Below, piece after piece: positions 43,965 to 52,220 of a stretch of DNA of 64,000 bases. Position 1 is the first letter of the stretch, and each line of letters begins with the position of its first letter. Below the pieces are notes generated by a model that searched no databases, was not told the DNA's origin, and saw nothing but the letters and a program-made list of their open reading frames with translations. The translations under genes were made by a program, and so were the position numbers. The stretch comes from LMUY01 sp965276785 (lineage in GTDB: Bacteria; Pseudomonadota; Alphaproteobacteria; Acetobacterales; Acetobacteraceae): assembly GCA_965276785.1 (NCBI GenBank), contig OZ255629.1, forward strand, positions 2,790,001-2,854,000. Direction: 5' to 3'.

Positions 43965-44023
43965 CCCTCCGGCGAAAGCGCCGGACACCAGCACCCTCCG
44001 GGCGAATGCGCCGGAAACCAGCA
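43965..44023. repeat. Two tandem ~29-bp repeats in a divergent promoter region
   Basis: Units 43965-43993 and 43994-44023 both begin CCCTCCGG, contain a GCGCCGGA arm that can fold back on the start, and end ACCAGCA; they differ at a few positions. They sit directly before the ribosome-binding site of the TIGR02300 gene. A TTGACA at 43931-43936 just upstream could be its -35. Function unknown. Confidence 0.6.
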
Positions 44024-44038
44024 GAGGAGCGCCGCGGC

Positions 44039-44368
44039 ATGGCAAAGGCTGAACTCGGCACGAAGCGCGTCTGCGTGGCATGCGGCGCCCGGTTTTACGA
44101 TCTGACAAAGAGCCCGGCGATCTGCCCGAAATGCGCCACCGAGCAGCCGCCCGATCAGCCCCGCCCCCGCCGGCCCGGCGGCAATGTGGTGGAAGAGCGC
44201 CGCGTCAAGAAGGTCCCCGTGGCCGAGGATGCCGACGTGGAGGTGGAGACCGCCGAGGACGAGGCGGACGAGGGCGTGCTGGAAGACGCCAGCGAGCTGG
44301 AAGACGATGCCGACGCCATTCCGGACGAAATCGAGGTCGAGCCGGAAGTCGACGACACCGAGCGCTGA
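44039..44368 (+). CDS. TIGR02300 family protein (zinc-ribbon, acidic tail)
   Basis: A 109-aa alphaproteobacterial protein with an N-terminal zinc ribbon (CVACGARFYDLTKSP...CPKC) and a long, highly acidic, probably disordered tail. Function unknown; the FYDL-zinc-ribbon family is conserved in this class. GAGGAG precedes the ATG at 44039. It is followed 11 bases later by the Pat-like gene. Confidence 0.88.
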   Translation: MAKAELGTKRVCVACGARFYDLTKSPAICPKCATEQPPDQPRPRRPGGNVVEERRVKKVPVAEDADVEVETAEDEADEGVLEDASELEDDADAIPDEIEVEPEVDDTER

Positions 44369-44379
44369 CCGCCGGCGCG

Positions 44380-46584
44380 GTGCCTCCAAGCCTGGCGCTG
44401 CCGAAGTTCGATCCGGAGCGGATGTTCCGCCCCCGGTCCGTGGCGGTGATTGGCAAGGGGCGCCTGGCGGATCTGGCCTGCGCGAATCTCGCCAGCTTCC
44501 CGGGTCCGCAACAGGTTCTCTCCCCGGCGGACACCCCCGAGCCCGCGGACCTGGCGGTGATCGCCACCGAGAGCCGGCCGGTGACGCCGCTGCTGCGCAC
44601 CCTGGCGCGGCAGGGCATTGGGGCTGCGGTCTGCCTCGGCCTGGCGCCGGACATCGCCGCCGGGCAGGCGGAAACCGGCGTGCGGGTGCTCGGGCCCGGG
44701 TCGTTCGGCGTCGCCTGCCCGGCGTTGCGGCTGAACGCGACCCTCTCGCACCTGCAGCCGCTGGCCGGGCGCGTGGCGCTGGTGTCGCAGTCGGCGGCGC
44801 TGTGCCGGGCGGTACTGGACTGGGCGGAGCCGAACGGCGTCGGCTTCAGCCAGGTGGTCGGCATCGGCGGCAATGCCGGCACAGGGTTCAGCGCGGTGCT
44901 GGACTTCCTGTCGCGTGACAGCAGCACGGGGCCGATCCTGCTGGACATTCGCCGCATCCGCGACCGCCGCGCTTTCCTCTCCGCCGCGCGCGCCGCGGCC
45001 CGGCTGCGGCCGGTAGTGGCGATCCGCGCCGGCGGCCGCCTGCTCGACCCCAGCGGGCGGGCGGACGCGGTGTTCGAGGCGGCGCTCAAACGGGCCGGCG
45101 TGCTGACGGTGGCGGATGTGGAGGAAATGTTCGCCGCTCTGGAAACGCTCACCCGCGCTGCCTCGCCGCGGGGGGAGGCGCTGGCCATCGTCACCAACGC
45201 GACCGGGCCGGGGCGGCTGGCCGGCGATGCTGCGATCCGCGCCGGCGTGACCTTGGCGAAGCTGCAGCCAGAGACGCGGCAGGTGCTACGGCTGGCGTTT
45301 GCGGACGGAAATGCCGGCGACATCGTCTATGTCGGCGTGGCCGCTCCCACCCGGCTGGCGGACGCGGCCGCGCTGCTGGGCGGTGCGTGCGAGGTGGGCT
45401 GTGTGCTGGCGGTGCTGGCGCCGGCCGGTCCGGACGACGCCGCAGGTGTTGCGGCGCTGGCGGCCGTGCCGCGCCGACCGGTGCCGCTGCTGGTCTGCGC
45501 GATGGGAGAGACCACGGGGGCTGCGCATCGGCGGACGCTGGCGGAGGCGGGTGTGCCGGCCTTTGCCTCACCCGAGGCGGCGGTACGCGGCTTTCGCCAC
45601 CTGCTGCGGGACCGGCGTGCCCGCATCGCCGCGAGGGAATTGCCGTCCTCAGACGTGCTGCAGCTCCAGCCGGACCGTAGCGCCTTGGCCCGGCTGGTGG
45701 CCTCTGCCCGCCGGGAGGGCCGGCTCGAACTGGTCCCGGATGAGGCCAGTGCCGTGCTGGCGCTCTACGGCATCGGCGTTTCGCCCGTCGATCTCTGCGT
45801 GATGGACGACGCGATGTTCGGCCCGGCGATCGGCTTGGGCAGCGGCTCCGTGGCGGAATGCGGGTTCGACCTGCCGCCGTTGAACCTGGCGCTGGCACAC
45901 GCGCTGGTTGGCGAAACCCGGGCCTGCCGCAGCCTGGACGCCGCCGCTATGGATCGGCTGGCCGACACGTTGGTGAGGGTGTCGCAACTGGTGGTGGACT
46001 TGCCCGAGTTGGCCAGCCTCTCGCTCACACCGGGCGGCGCCACGCTGCGTCTACGGCCGTTTGGTGAGGCGGCGCGGCTGGCCATAGCCCCCTACCCCGC
46101 CTCGCTCGTGCAAAGCTGGCAGGCGCTTACCATCCGTCCGATCCGCCCGGAGGATGCCACGGCCTACCGCGTGCTGTTCGAGCGGGCGAGCCCCGAGGAC
46201 AGGCGGATGCGCTTCTTCTCCGCCATGCGCGAAGTCTCCCCCGAACGGATCGCCCGGATGACGCAGGTGGATTACGACCGCGAAATGGTGTTCGTCGCCG
46301 AACGCTCCCCGGGCGACATCGTCGGCGGCGCACGGCTGGTGTGCGAGGCCGAGGAGGGCGAGTTCGCCATCCTGGTGCAACCCGACAGGCGAGGTTCGGG
46401 GCTGGCGCGCGAACTGATGCGGCGGCTGCTGGAGTGGGGCCGCCAAAGCGGCTTGGCGGCCGTGGCCGGTCAGGTGCTGGTCGAGAACCGGCCGATGCTC
46501 GGCTTCGTTCGCAGCCTGGGGTTCAGCGTGCAACGCCTGCCCGGTGAACCGGAGGTGGTCGAGGCTCGCTTGGCGCTGCGCTGA
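44380..46584 (+). CDS. Pat-like acyl-CoA synthetase/GNAT protein with truncated ATP-grasp
   Basis: A 734-aa relative of protein lysine acetyltransferase Pat/YfiQ. In order: CoA-binding domain (MFRPRSVAVIG), succinyl-CoA-ligase-like region, the start of the ATP-grasp (VPDEASAVLALYGIGV), then abruptly its end (MFGPAIGLGSGSVAE...TLVRVSQLVVDLPEL), and a C-terminal GNAT domain (about 575-734; QALTIRPIRPEDA, VQPDRRGSGLARELM). About 90 residues of the ATP-grasp seen in full-length Pat are missing, including the IVSPDITHKSDVGGV region. The GNAT domain looks intact. The GTG at 44380 is the likely start. It probably acetylates proteins, such as acetyl-CoA synthetase. Confidence 0.82.
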   Translation: MPPSLALPKFDPERMFRPRSVAVIGKGRLADLACANLASFPGPQQVLSPADTPEPADLAVIATESRPVTPLLRTLARQGIGAAVCLGLAPDIAAGQAETGVRVLGPGSFGVACPALRLNATLSHLQPLAGRVALVSQSAALCRAVLDWAEPNGVGFSQVVGIGGNAGTGFSAVLDFLSRDSSTGPILLDIRRIRDRRAFLSAARAAARLRPVVAIRAGGRLLDPSGRADAVFEAALKRAGVLTVADVEEMFAALETLTRAASPRGEALAIVTNATGPGRLAGDAAIRAGVTLAKLQPETRQVLRLAFADGNAGDIVYVGVAAPTRLADAAALLGGACEVGCVLAVLAPAGPDDAAGVAALAAVPRRPVPLLVCAMGETTGAAHRRTLAEAGVPAFASPEAAVRGFRHLLRDRRARIAARELPSSDVLQLQPDRSALARLVASARREGRLELVPDEASAVLALYGIGVSPVDLCVMDDAMFGPAIGLGSGSVAECGFDLPPLNLALAHALVGETRACRSLDAAAMDRLADTLVRVSQLVVDLPELASLSLTPGGATLRLRPFGEAARLAIAPYPASLVQSWQALTIRPIRPEDATAYRVLFERASPEDRRMRFFSAMREVSPERIARMTQVDYDREMVFVAERSPGDIVGGARLVCEAEEGEFAILVQPDRRGSGLARELMRRLLEWGRQSGLAAVAGQVLVENRPMLGFVRSLGFSVQRLPGEPEVVEARLALR

Positions 46585-46636
46585 GTTGCGCTTGCACGAT
46601 GCAACGGGCGGTGCCGGCCCTGCGTTCGCCGCCGGC

Positions 46637-47569
46637 ATGCTTGACACAGCGAATCCTGATGCCACCGGGTGCCTGACCCAGCTGGCTCGTCTGATCCAGG
46701 CGGAAGGTTATCATTTCGTCACGCCCACGCCCGCCACCCATGCGCGGGTGAACGCCCATGCCGGTAAGGCCCGCACCCTGCGGGACGTGTTTGGCTGGAG
46801 CCGTCCGTTTGCGGACGGCGTGGTGGCATCCGCAATCCTGGACGCACTGGTGGCGGCCGACGCGGTTACGCCGGAGGCGGGCGGTCTGCGGCGCAGCACG
46901 GTACGGCTGTCCTCGTTGGAAGAGCTGCTGTTCCTGCATTCCGCTTTCCCGACGCTGGCGCCCGACTCGGTGTTTTTCGGTCCGGATACCTACCGCTTCG
47001 CCCAAGCCATTCTGCCGCGGCTGCGGCATCCGGTCGGGCGCGCGGTGGACATTGGCTGCGGTGCCGGGGTGGGTGCGGTGCTGATCGCGCGGGCTTGGCC
47101 GCAAGCCGAGGTGCTAGCTGTCGACATCAACCCGCGCGCGCTTCAGTTCACTGCGGCCAATGCAGCGCTGGCGGGTGTCGCCGTCTCGCCCGTGCAGAGC
47201 GACCTGCTCGCTGCCGTGCCCGGCCAGTTCGACCTGATCGTGGCCAATCCGCCTTACCTGGTGGACACAATGGAGCGGGCTTACCGCCATGGCGGCGGCG
47301 CACTGGGCGCCGGGCTGTCGCTGGCCATCGTGGCAGCGGCGTGCGGCCGGTTGGCTCCGGGAGGACGCCTGGTGCTCTATACCGGCGCGGCCATCGTGGG
47401 TGGTGAGGACCCGTTCCGTGCCGCTGCCGCGAGCGAATTGGCTCCAAGCGGGTTCGATTGGCACTACCGCGAAGTCGACCCGGACGTGTTCGGGGAGGAA
47501 CTGGAGCGCGGAGCCTACGTTGCAGCGGATCGGATTGCAGCGGTGGTGCTCGAAGCGCGCCGGCCATAA
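46637..47569 (+). CDS. Class I SAM-dependent methyltransferase, HemK/RlmG-like
   Basis: About 310 aa. An N-terminal helical region (to about 130) precedes the Rossmann fold with SAM motif AVDIGCGAGVGAVLIARA, VLAVDINPRAL and the NPPY motif (FDLIVANPPYLVD) typical of N-methyltransferases acting on glutamine side chains or nucleobases. The target is unknown. The start is unclear: TTG codons at 46586/46592 or the ATG at 46637, none with a strong ribosome-binding site. Confidence 0.82.
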   Translation: MLDTANPDATGCLTQLARLIQAEGYHFVTPTPATHARVNAHAGKARTLRDVFGWSRPFADGVVASAILDALVAADAVTPEAGGLRRSTVRLSSLEELLFLHSAFPTLAPDSVFFGPDTYRFAQAILPRLRHPVGRAVDIGCGAGVGAVLIARAWPQAEVLAVDINPRALQFTAANAALAGVAVSPVQSDLLAAVPGQFDLIVANPPYLVDTMERAYRHGGGALGAGLSLAIVAAACGRLAPGGRLVLYTGAAIVGGEDPFRAAAASELAPSGFDWHYREVDPDVFGEELERGAYVAADRIAAVVLEARRP

Positions 47570-47632
47570 CGGCTGGTTGCCCAGAGGCTGCGTGCTCCGG
47601 TGGAACGCAATAATCGTACGAGGAAACCGCCT

Positions 47633-48514
47633 ATGCCTGATGGCAGCTTTGCACTCGGCCTCAGCCGGGACGAACGGTGGCAGCGCCGTTTGGCGGCGTT
47701 CAATGCCGCGCGGTTTGCCCCCGGCCTGCCGCATGCGGGCTGGGAACAGGACTTGGAGGCGAACGCGGCCACGTTGCTTGAGGAAGGAAGCTGGCTGGAG
47801 CAGCAGCGCGCCGCAGTGGCCAGCCGGGCAGCGGCGGCGCCGCGCGACCCAGATGGGTTCGTCGCCTGGTTCGAGCAGTTGGAGCACACTGGGCCGGGCC
47901 AAGGTGACCCGCTGTTCCCCTGGCTGGCGGAACAAGCCAGCATGGAGGAGATGCGCTGGTTCCTGGAGCAGGAAGTGGCTGGGGAAGCCGGGTTCGACGA
48001 CCTGACCGCGCTCACCCAACTCCGCTTGCCCACGCCGGCGAAGCTGGAACTCGCCCGCAACTACTGGGATGAGATGGGCCGGGGCGATGCCCGCGGTATG
48101 CATGGCCCGATGTTGGCGCATTTGGCAACCACGCTCGACCTGCATCCATCGCTCGAAACCACGGTGTGGGAGGCCTTGGCGCTGGCCAACACGATGGCCG
48201 GGCTGGCGGCGGCGCGGCGCTATGCGTTCCAGTCGGTCGGCGCCTTGGGCGTGATCGAGCAAACCGCGCCGGGCCGGGCGAAGCTGGTGGGCCAAGGCCT
48301 GCGCCGGTTGGGGGTGAGCGGCAAGGATCGGCACTATTTCGACCTACACGCCGTGCTCGATATCAAGCATAGCGCCGCCTGGAATGCAGAGGCCGCGTGG
48401 CCATTGGTGCAGATGAACCCGGACTATGCTCAGGCTTTGGCCGAGGGCGCGCTGATGCGGCTGGAATGCGGCGCCGCTTGCTTCCGCCGCTATCGGGCGG
48501 CGTTTGGATTTTAG
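47633..48514 (+). CDS. Iron-containing redox enzyme, heme-oxygenase-like fold
   Basis: A 293-aa helical protein of the Haem_oxygenas_2/CADD-like diiron group. The signature MRWFLEQEVAGEAGFDDL and NYWDEMGRGDARGMHGPML carry the Glu/His ligands. Members include diiron oxygenases acting on amino-acid-like substrates. AGGA sits 8 bases before the ATG. It is followed at 5 bases by an SDR and may share its transcript. Confidence 0.82.
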   Translation: MPDGSFALGLSRDERWQRRLAAFNAARFAPGLPHAGWEQDLEANAATLLEEGSWLEQQRAAVASRAAAAPRDPDGFVAWFEQLEHTGPGQGDPLFPWLAEQASMEEMRWFLEQEVAGEAGFDDLTALTQLRLPTPAKLELARNYWDEMGRGDARGMHGPMLAHLATTLDLHPSLETTVWEALALANTMAGLAAARRYAFQSVGALGVIEQTAPGRAKLVGQGLRRLGVSGKDRHYFDLHAVLDIKHSAAWNAEAAWPLVQMNPDYAQALAEGALMRLECGAACFRRYRAAFGF

Positions 48515-48518
48515 CGCC

Positions 48519-49289
48519 ATGGTCCGCTACGAACTCGACGGCAAGACGGCGCTGGTCACTGGCGGCGCTTCGGGCATTGGGCTTGCAACCGCCGGGCTTT
48601 TGGCCGCGAGCGGCTGCCAGGTGGCGATGAACCACTTGCCCGATGACCCGCGTGGCCCGGCAGAGGCCGAGCGCCTGCGGGCGAGCGGTTACGAGGTGGT
48701 TGCCGTGGCTGGCGACGTCGGCGACCCGGCGGCGTGCCAGAGCATGGTGGCGGAAGCTGGACAGCGTCTCGGCCGGCTGGACTACCTGGTCAACAATGCC
48801 GGCACCCCGGCGACCCGCAGCGCGATCCCGCCGGCCGATCTGGACGCCATCGGCGAGGACATGTGGCACGACATCCTGCGGGTGAACCTGCTCGGCGTGT
48901 TCCGCTGCGCCAAGCTGGCTGCCCCGTTGCTGCGGCAGACCAAGGGCGCGGTGGTGAACGTCGCTTCCATCGCCGGGCTCGACTCGCCTGGCAGCTCGCT
49001 GGCCTATGCGGCGTCCAAGGCCGGGGTGGTCAGCCTGACCAAGAACCTGGCCCGCGCGCTGGCGCCCGAAGTGCGGGTGAACGCCGTGGCGCCGGGCGCA
49101 GTCGACAGTTCCTGGATGGTGCAATGGACCGAGGAGCGGCAGCAGGCCAGCGCGGCCAAGGCGCTGCTCAAGCGGCGTTGCACGCCCGAAGATTTAGCCG
49201 AGGTGATGGTGTTCCTGCTCGCGGGGGCGGCCATGGTCACGGGCCAGACCGTGGTCGTCGATGGCGGACTTACGTTGGAGGCGCGGTGA
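48519..49289 (+). CDS. SDR-family oxidoreductase (classical)
   Basis: A 256-aa classical SDR with TGGASGIGLAT, NNAG, catalytic Ser (VNVASIAG) and YAASK, ending VTGQTVVVDGGLTLEAR, typical of FabG-like enzymes. The ATG at 48519 is favoured over a TTG at 48504. Its 3' end overlaps the convergent DUF3445 gene by 20 bases. Confidence 0.9.
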   Translation: MVRYELDGKTALVTGGASGIGLATAGLLAASGCQVAMNHLPDDPRGPAEAERLRASGYEVVAVAGDVGDPAACQSMVAEAGQRLGRLDYLVNNAGTPATRSAIPPADLDAIGEDMWHDILRVNLLGVFRCAKLAAPLLRQTKGAVVNVASIAGLDSPGSSLAYAASKAGVVSLTKNLARALAPEVRVNAVAPGAVDSSWMVQWTEERQQASAAKALLKRRCTPEDLAEVMVFLLAGAAMVTGQTVVVDGGLTLEAR

Positions 49290-50187
49290 GACGCCCGGCC
49301 AAGCAGGGCAGCAAGGCATGCACGATGGTCGGCAGGCTCTTATAGGCCGCCATGCTGTCCGGCAGGCCACGAACCGCTCCCTCGAGTTCCGCCGCGGCAC
49401 CGGGGACGGCCAATACCCGCGCCAGGGGATAACTGTGCACGTGGATGAGGAACAAGACGGCTTGGCTCTGCGGCAGCCGCAGGAACGTTTGCCGTTCGAC
49501 CCGCAGGAATAGCCGGCTGGGCGCATTGTGCGGCGTGATCGCGAGGTTAGGCTTGGCCTTATACTTGCCACTCGGTTGGAACAGCGCATCATCGTCGACG
49601 ACGCTCCAATTCAGCCGCTCGGCGCTGCGGCCAGGGCGAAGCGAGGCCATGAAGCGGTCGACGGGGGCGGCCAGGCGTTCGCCATAGAGCGGCACTGCGC
49701 CGTGAATGGCGGCAAGCGGCTGGCCGATTTTTTCGGTAAGGCGCCAGCGGCTGGGGGCGCACAGGATGGCGGCGGACAGCACCGGCGCGAGCCCGGTAGT
49801 GTCGATAATCAGCAAATCTTCCTGCACCAGCCGGCCGGCGACCTCCAGCGGGTCGCAGGCCAAGGAGCTGAGCGGCCAGCCTTCGTCGGTCAGTCGGTTG
49901 TGTAGCCCATCCGCATCGCGCACGAACCAGCCGGGATAGTGTTGCTGCAAGAGGTCGGCGAGCACCGCCAGGGTCTCCTCCCGGGCTGGCTGCGACCCCG
50001 GCATGGCTGCGAACACATCGCTGTGCCGCGTGGCGAGCAAGGAACGGCGCCCGGTCATCTCGTCATGGTAGCGCTCGTCGATCTCGACGATGTCGCTGAC
50101 CGGGCAAGCGATGAGCGACATGGCCATGCGGTACGGTCCCGCGCCGAACGGCAGCAACAGACGTTCGGCGGGCAGCGCCGGCGTCAT
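49270..50187 (-). CDS. DUF3445 heme-dependent oxidative N-demethylase-like protein
   Basis: A 305-aa DUF3445 protein, the family of the catalytic subunit of heme-dependent oxidative N-demethylase (dimethylamine demethylation in Pseudomonas). Motifs seen: MSLIACPVSDIVEIDERYHDE, WPLSSLACDPLEVAGRLVQEDL, RLNWSVVDDDALFQ and FLRVERQTFLRLPQSQAVLFLIHVH. The other HODM subunits are not adjacent as separate genes. It is the last gene of the seven-gene operon; its ATG overlaps the upstream stop. Confidence 0.85.
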   Translation of the reverse strand: MTPALPAERLLLPFGAGPYRMAMSLIACPVSDIVEIDERYHDEMTGRRSLLATRHSDVFAAMPGSQPAREETLAVLADLLQQHYPGWFVRDADGLHNRLTDEGWPLSSLACDPLEVAGRLVQEDLLIIDTTGLAPVLSAAILCAPSRWRLTEKIGQPLAAIHGAVPLYGERLAAPVDRFMASLRPGRSAERLNWSVVDDDALFQPSGKYKAKPNLAITPHNAPSRLFLRVERQTFLRLPQSQAVLFLIHVHSYPLARVLAVPGAAAELEGAVRGLPDSMAAYKSLPTIVHALLPCLAGRLTAPPT

Positions 50188-52220
50188 AGGTCTTTGGCCA
50201 GGCGCAGCCCGTCGAACACGGCCGCATGAATATTGCGGCTGGCGACGGCGTCGCCGATGCGGAACAGCGCATAGGCTCCGCCTTGGCGCATCACCGATTG
50301 AGCACGGCCGGCGAGCAGGGCGGCGTGATCCACCTCGCCGCCGTTGTGCGAACCGGGCTTGAGCGCCTGGTAGAGTTCGTCCACCGGCTGCGTGCCGTGC
50401 TCCACCACCACATGGTCCACCGGCCGCTCCGTGATGCCGGCGCCGTAATCGCTGCCCAGTATGGCGACCAGCCCGTTGCCAGCACGCCTCACGGCGAGCA
50501 GCCGCGTGTTGACCGTCACCCGCACGCTGTGGCGATGGAACAGCCGCGCGTAGGCAGCATGGTTCAGCCCGCCGATCTCGGGCGCCAGCATGCGTTCGGG
50601 CGTGACCAGTTCCACCTCCGCGCCGGCCTCCGCCAGCACCTCGGCCGCCTGCATGCCGGGATGGTTGCCGTTGTCGTCGAACACCATCACCCGGCCGGAC
50701 AGCGCCACCTGGCCGCCCACCACGTCCCAGCTCGAATGCACCAGTTCGTTGCCCTCGGCCAGCACGGCGGTGTCGGGCACGCCGCCGGTGGCGATGAACA
50801 CTACATCGGGTTCCAGCGCCAGCACGTCCGCCGCTTCGGCGTAGCTGCCGAGGCGTAGGGTCGCCCTAAGCCGTGCCAACTCGGCGACGCGCCAATCCAC
50901 GATGCCGGCCAATTCGCGGCGGCGCGGCGTGCGGGCGGCCAGCAGGATTTGGCCGCCGGGCCGCTCGGCTGCTTCCAGCACCGTCACGTCATGGCCGCGT
51001 TCGGCCGCCACCCGCGCCGCCTCCAGCCCCGCCGGGCCGGCGCCCGCGACCACCACGCGCCGCGCCGGACCCGGTGAGCGCGCGATCACATGCGGCATGC
51101 TTGCCTCGCGGCCGGTCGCGGCATTGTGGATGCAAAGCGCTTCGTTGCCTTCGTAAATGCGATCCAGGCAATAGGTCGCGCCGACGCAAGGGCGGATGCG
51201 CGCTTCCTCGCCCCGGTGCAGCTTCAGCGCGATGTGCGGGTCCGCGATGTGGGCGCGCGTCATACCCACCATGTCGAGCTTGCCTTCCGCGATCGCGTGC
51301 CGCGCGGTCGCGGTGTCGTTGATGCGGGCGGCGTGGAAGACCGGGAAGCGCGTCTCGCGGCGGATGTCGCCGGCGAAATCCAGGTGCGGCGCGGAGGGCG
51401 TGCCTTGGATCGGGATCACGTCGGACAGGGCGTTGTCGGAGTCGATATGGCCTCGCACGATGTTGAGAAAGTCCACCACGCCGCCGCTGGCGAGCCGGCG
51501 CGCGATCTCCACGCCGTCGGCGCGGGTGAGGCCGATGTCCCAATCCTCATCGGCCACCATGCGCACGCCGATTAGCATGTCAGGACCCACTGCGGCGCGC
51601 ATCGCCGCCAGCACGCGCAAGGAAAACCGCATTCGGTTGTCGAGCCCGCCGCCGTATTCGTCGCTGCGCTGGTTGGTGGCGGGGGACCAGAATTGGTCGG
51701 GAAAGTGGCCGTAGGCGTCGATCTCAAACCCGTCCAGCCCGGCGGCCTGGATGCGCTGCGCGGCGGCGGCATAGTCGCGCACCACGCGCTCGATGTCCCA
51801 CTCTTCGGCCTCTTTGGGGAAGCCGCGATGCGCCGCCTCGCGCACGCGGGACGGCGCCAGGATCGGCAGCCAATCGGCTTTGTTCCAGGCGGTGCGGCGG
51901 CCGAGATGGGTGAGCTGGATCATCACCGCCGAGCCGTGCTCGTGGCACTCGTCGGTGAGGCGGCGCAGCCAGGGCACGATCTCGTCCTTGTAGGCGAGCA
52001 AGTTGCCGAACACCGGCGGGCTGTCGGGCGAAACCACGGCGGACCCGGCGGTCATGGTCAGCGCGATGCCGCCGCGGGCTTTTTCCACGTGGTAGAGCCG
52101 GTAGCGGTCCTTGGGCATGCCGTCTTCGGAGTAGGATGGCTCGTGCGACGTGCTCATCAGCCGATTGCGCAGCAGCAAGTGGCGCAGCCGGTAGGGCTGC
52201 AGCAGCGGGTCGGCGCTCAT
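50184..52220 (-). CDS. FMN/FAD/Fe-S N-demethylase, DgcA/StcD/TMADH-like
   Basis: A 678-aa OYE-type fusion: FMN barrel to about 330 (PYRLRHLLLRNRL, GFEIDAYGHFPDQFWSPATNQRSDEYGG), an Fe-S region and a C-terminal FAD/NAD(P)-like domain (VVVAGAGPAGLEAARVAAERG). Relatives demethylate dimethylglycine, N-methylproline (StcD) or trimethylamine. The Fe-S ligands are C345, C351 and C363; position 348, a Cys in TMADH, is Ala. It probably removes the second methyl group after the Rieske enzyme. Overlaps both neighbours. Confidence 0.88.
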   Translation of the reverse strand: MSADPLLQPYRLRHLLLRNRLMSTSHEPSYSEDGMPKDRYRLYHVEKARGGIALTMTAGSAVVSPDSPPVFGNLLAYKDEIVPWLRRLTDECHEHGSAVMIQLTHLGRRTAWNKADWLPILAPSRVREAAHRGFPKEAEEWDIERVVRDYAAAAQRIQAAGLDGFEIDAYGHFPDQFWSPATNQRSDEYGGGLDNRMRFSLRVLAAMRAAVGPDMLIGVRMVADEDWDIGLTRADGVEIARRLASGGVVDFLNIVRGHIDSDNALSDVIPIQGTPSAPHLDFAGDIRRETRFPVFHAARINDTATARHAIAEGKLDMVGMTRAHIADPHIALKLHRGEEARIRPCVGATYCLDRIYEGNEALCIHNAATGREASMPHVIARSPGPARRVVVAGAGPAGLEAARVAAERGHDVTVLEAAERPGGQILLAARTPRRRELAGIVDWRVAELARLRATLRLGSYAEAADVLALEPDVVFIATGGVPDTAVLAEGNELVHSSWDVVGGQVALSGRVMVFDDNGNHPGMQAAEVLAEAGAEVELVTPERMLAPEIGGLNHAAYARLFHRHSVRVTVNTRLLAVRRAGNGLVAILGSDYGAGITERPVDHVVVEHGTQPVDELYQALKPGSHNGGEVDHAALLAGRAQSVMRQGGAYALFRIGDAVASRNIHAAVFDGLRLAKDL

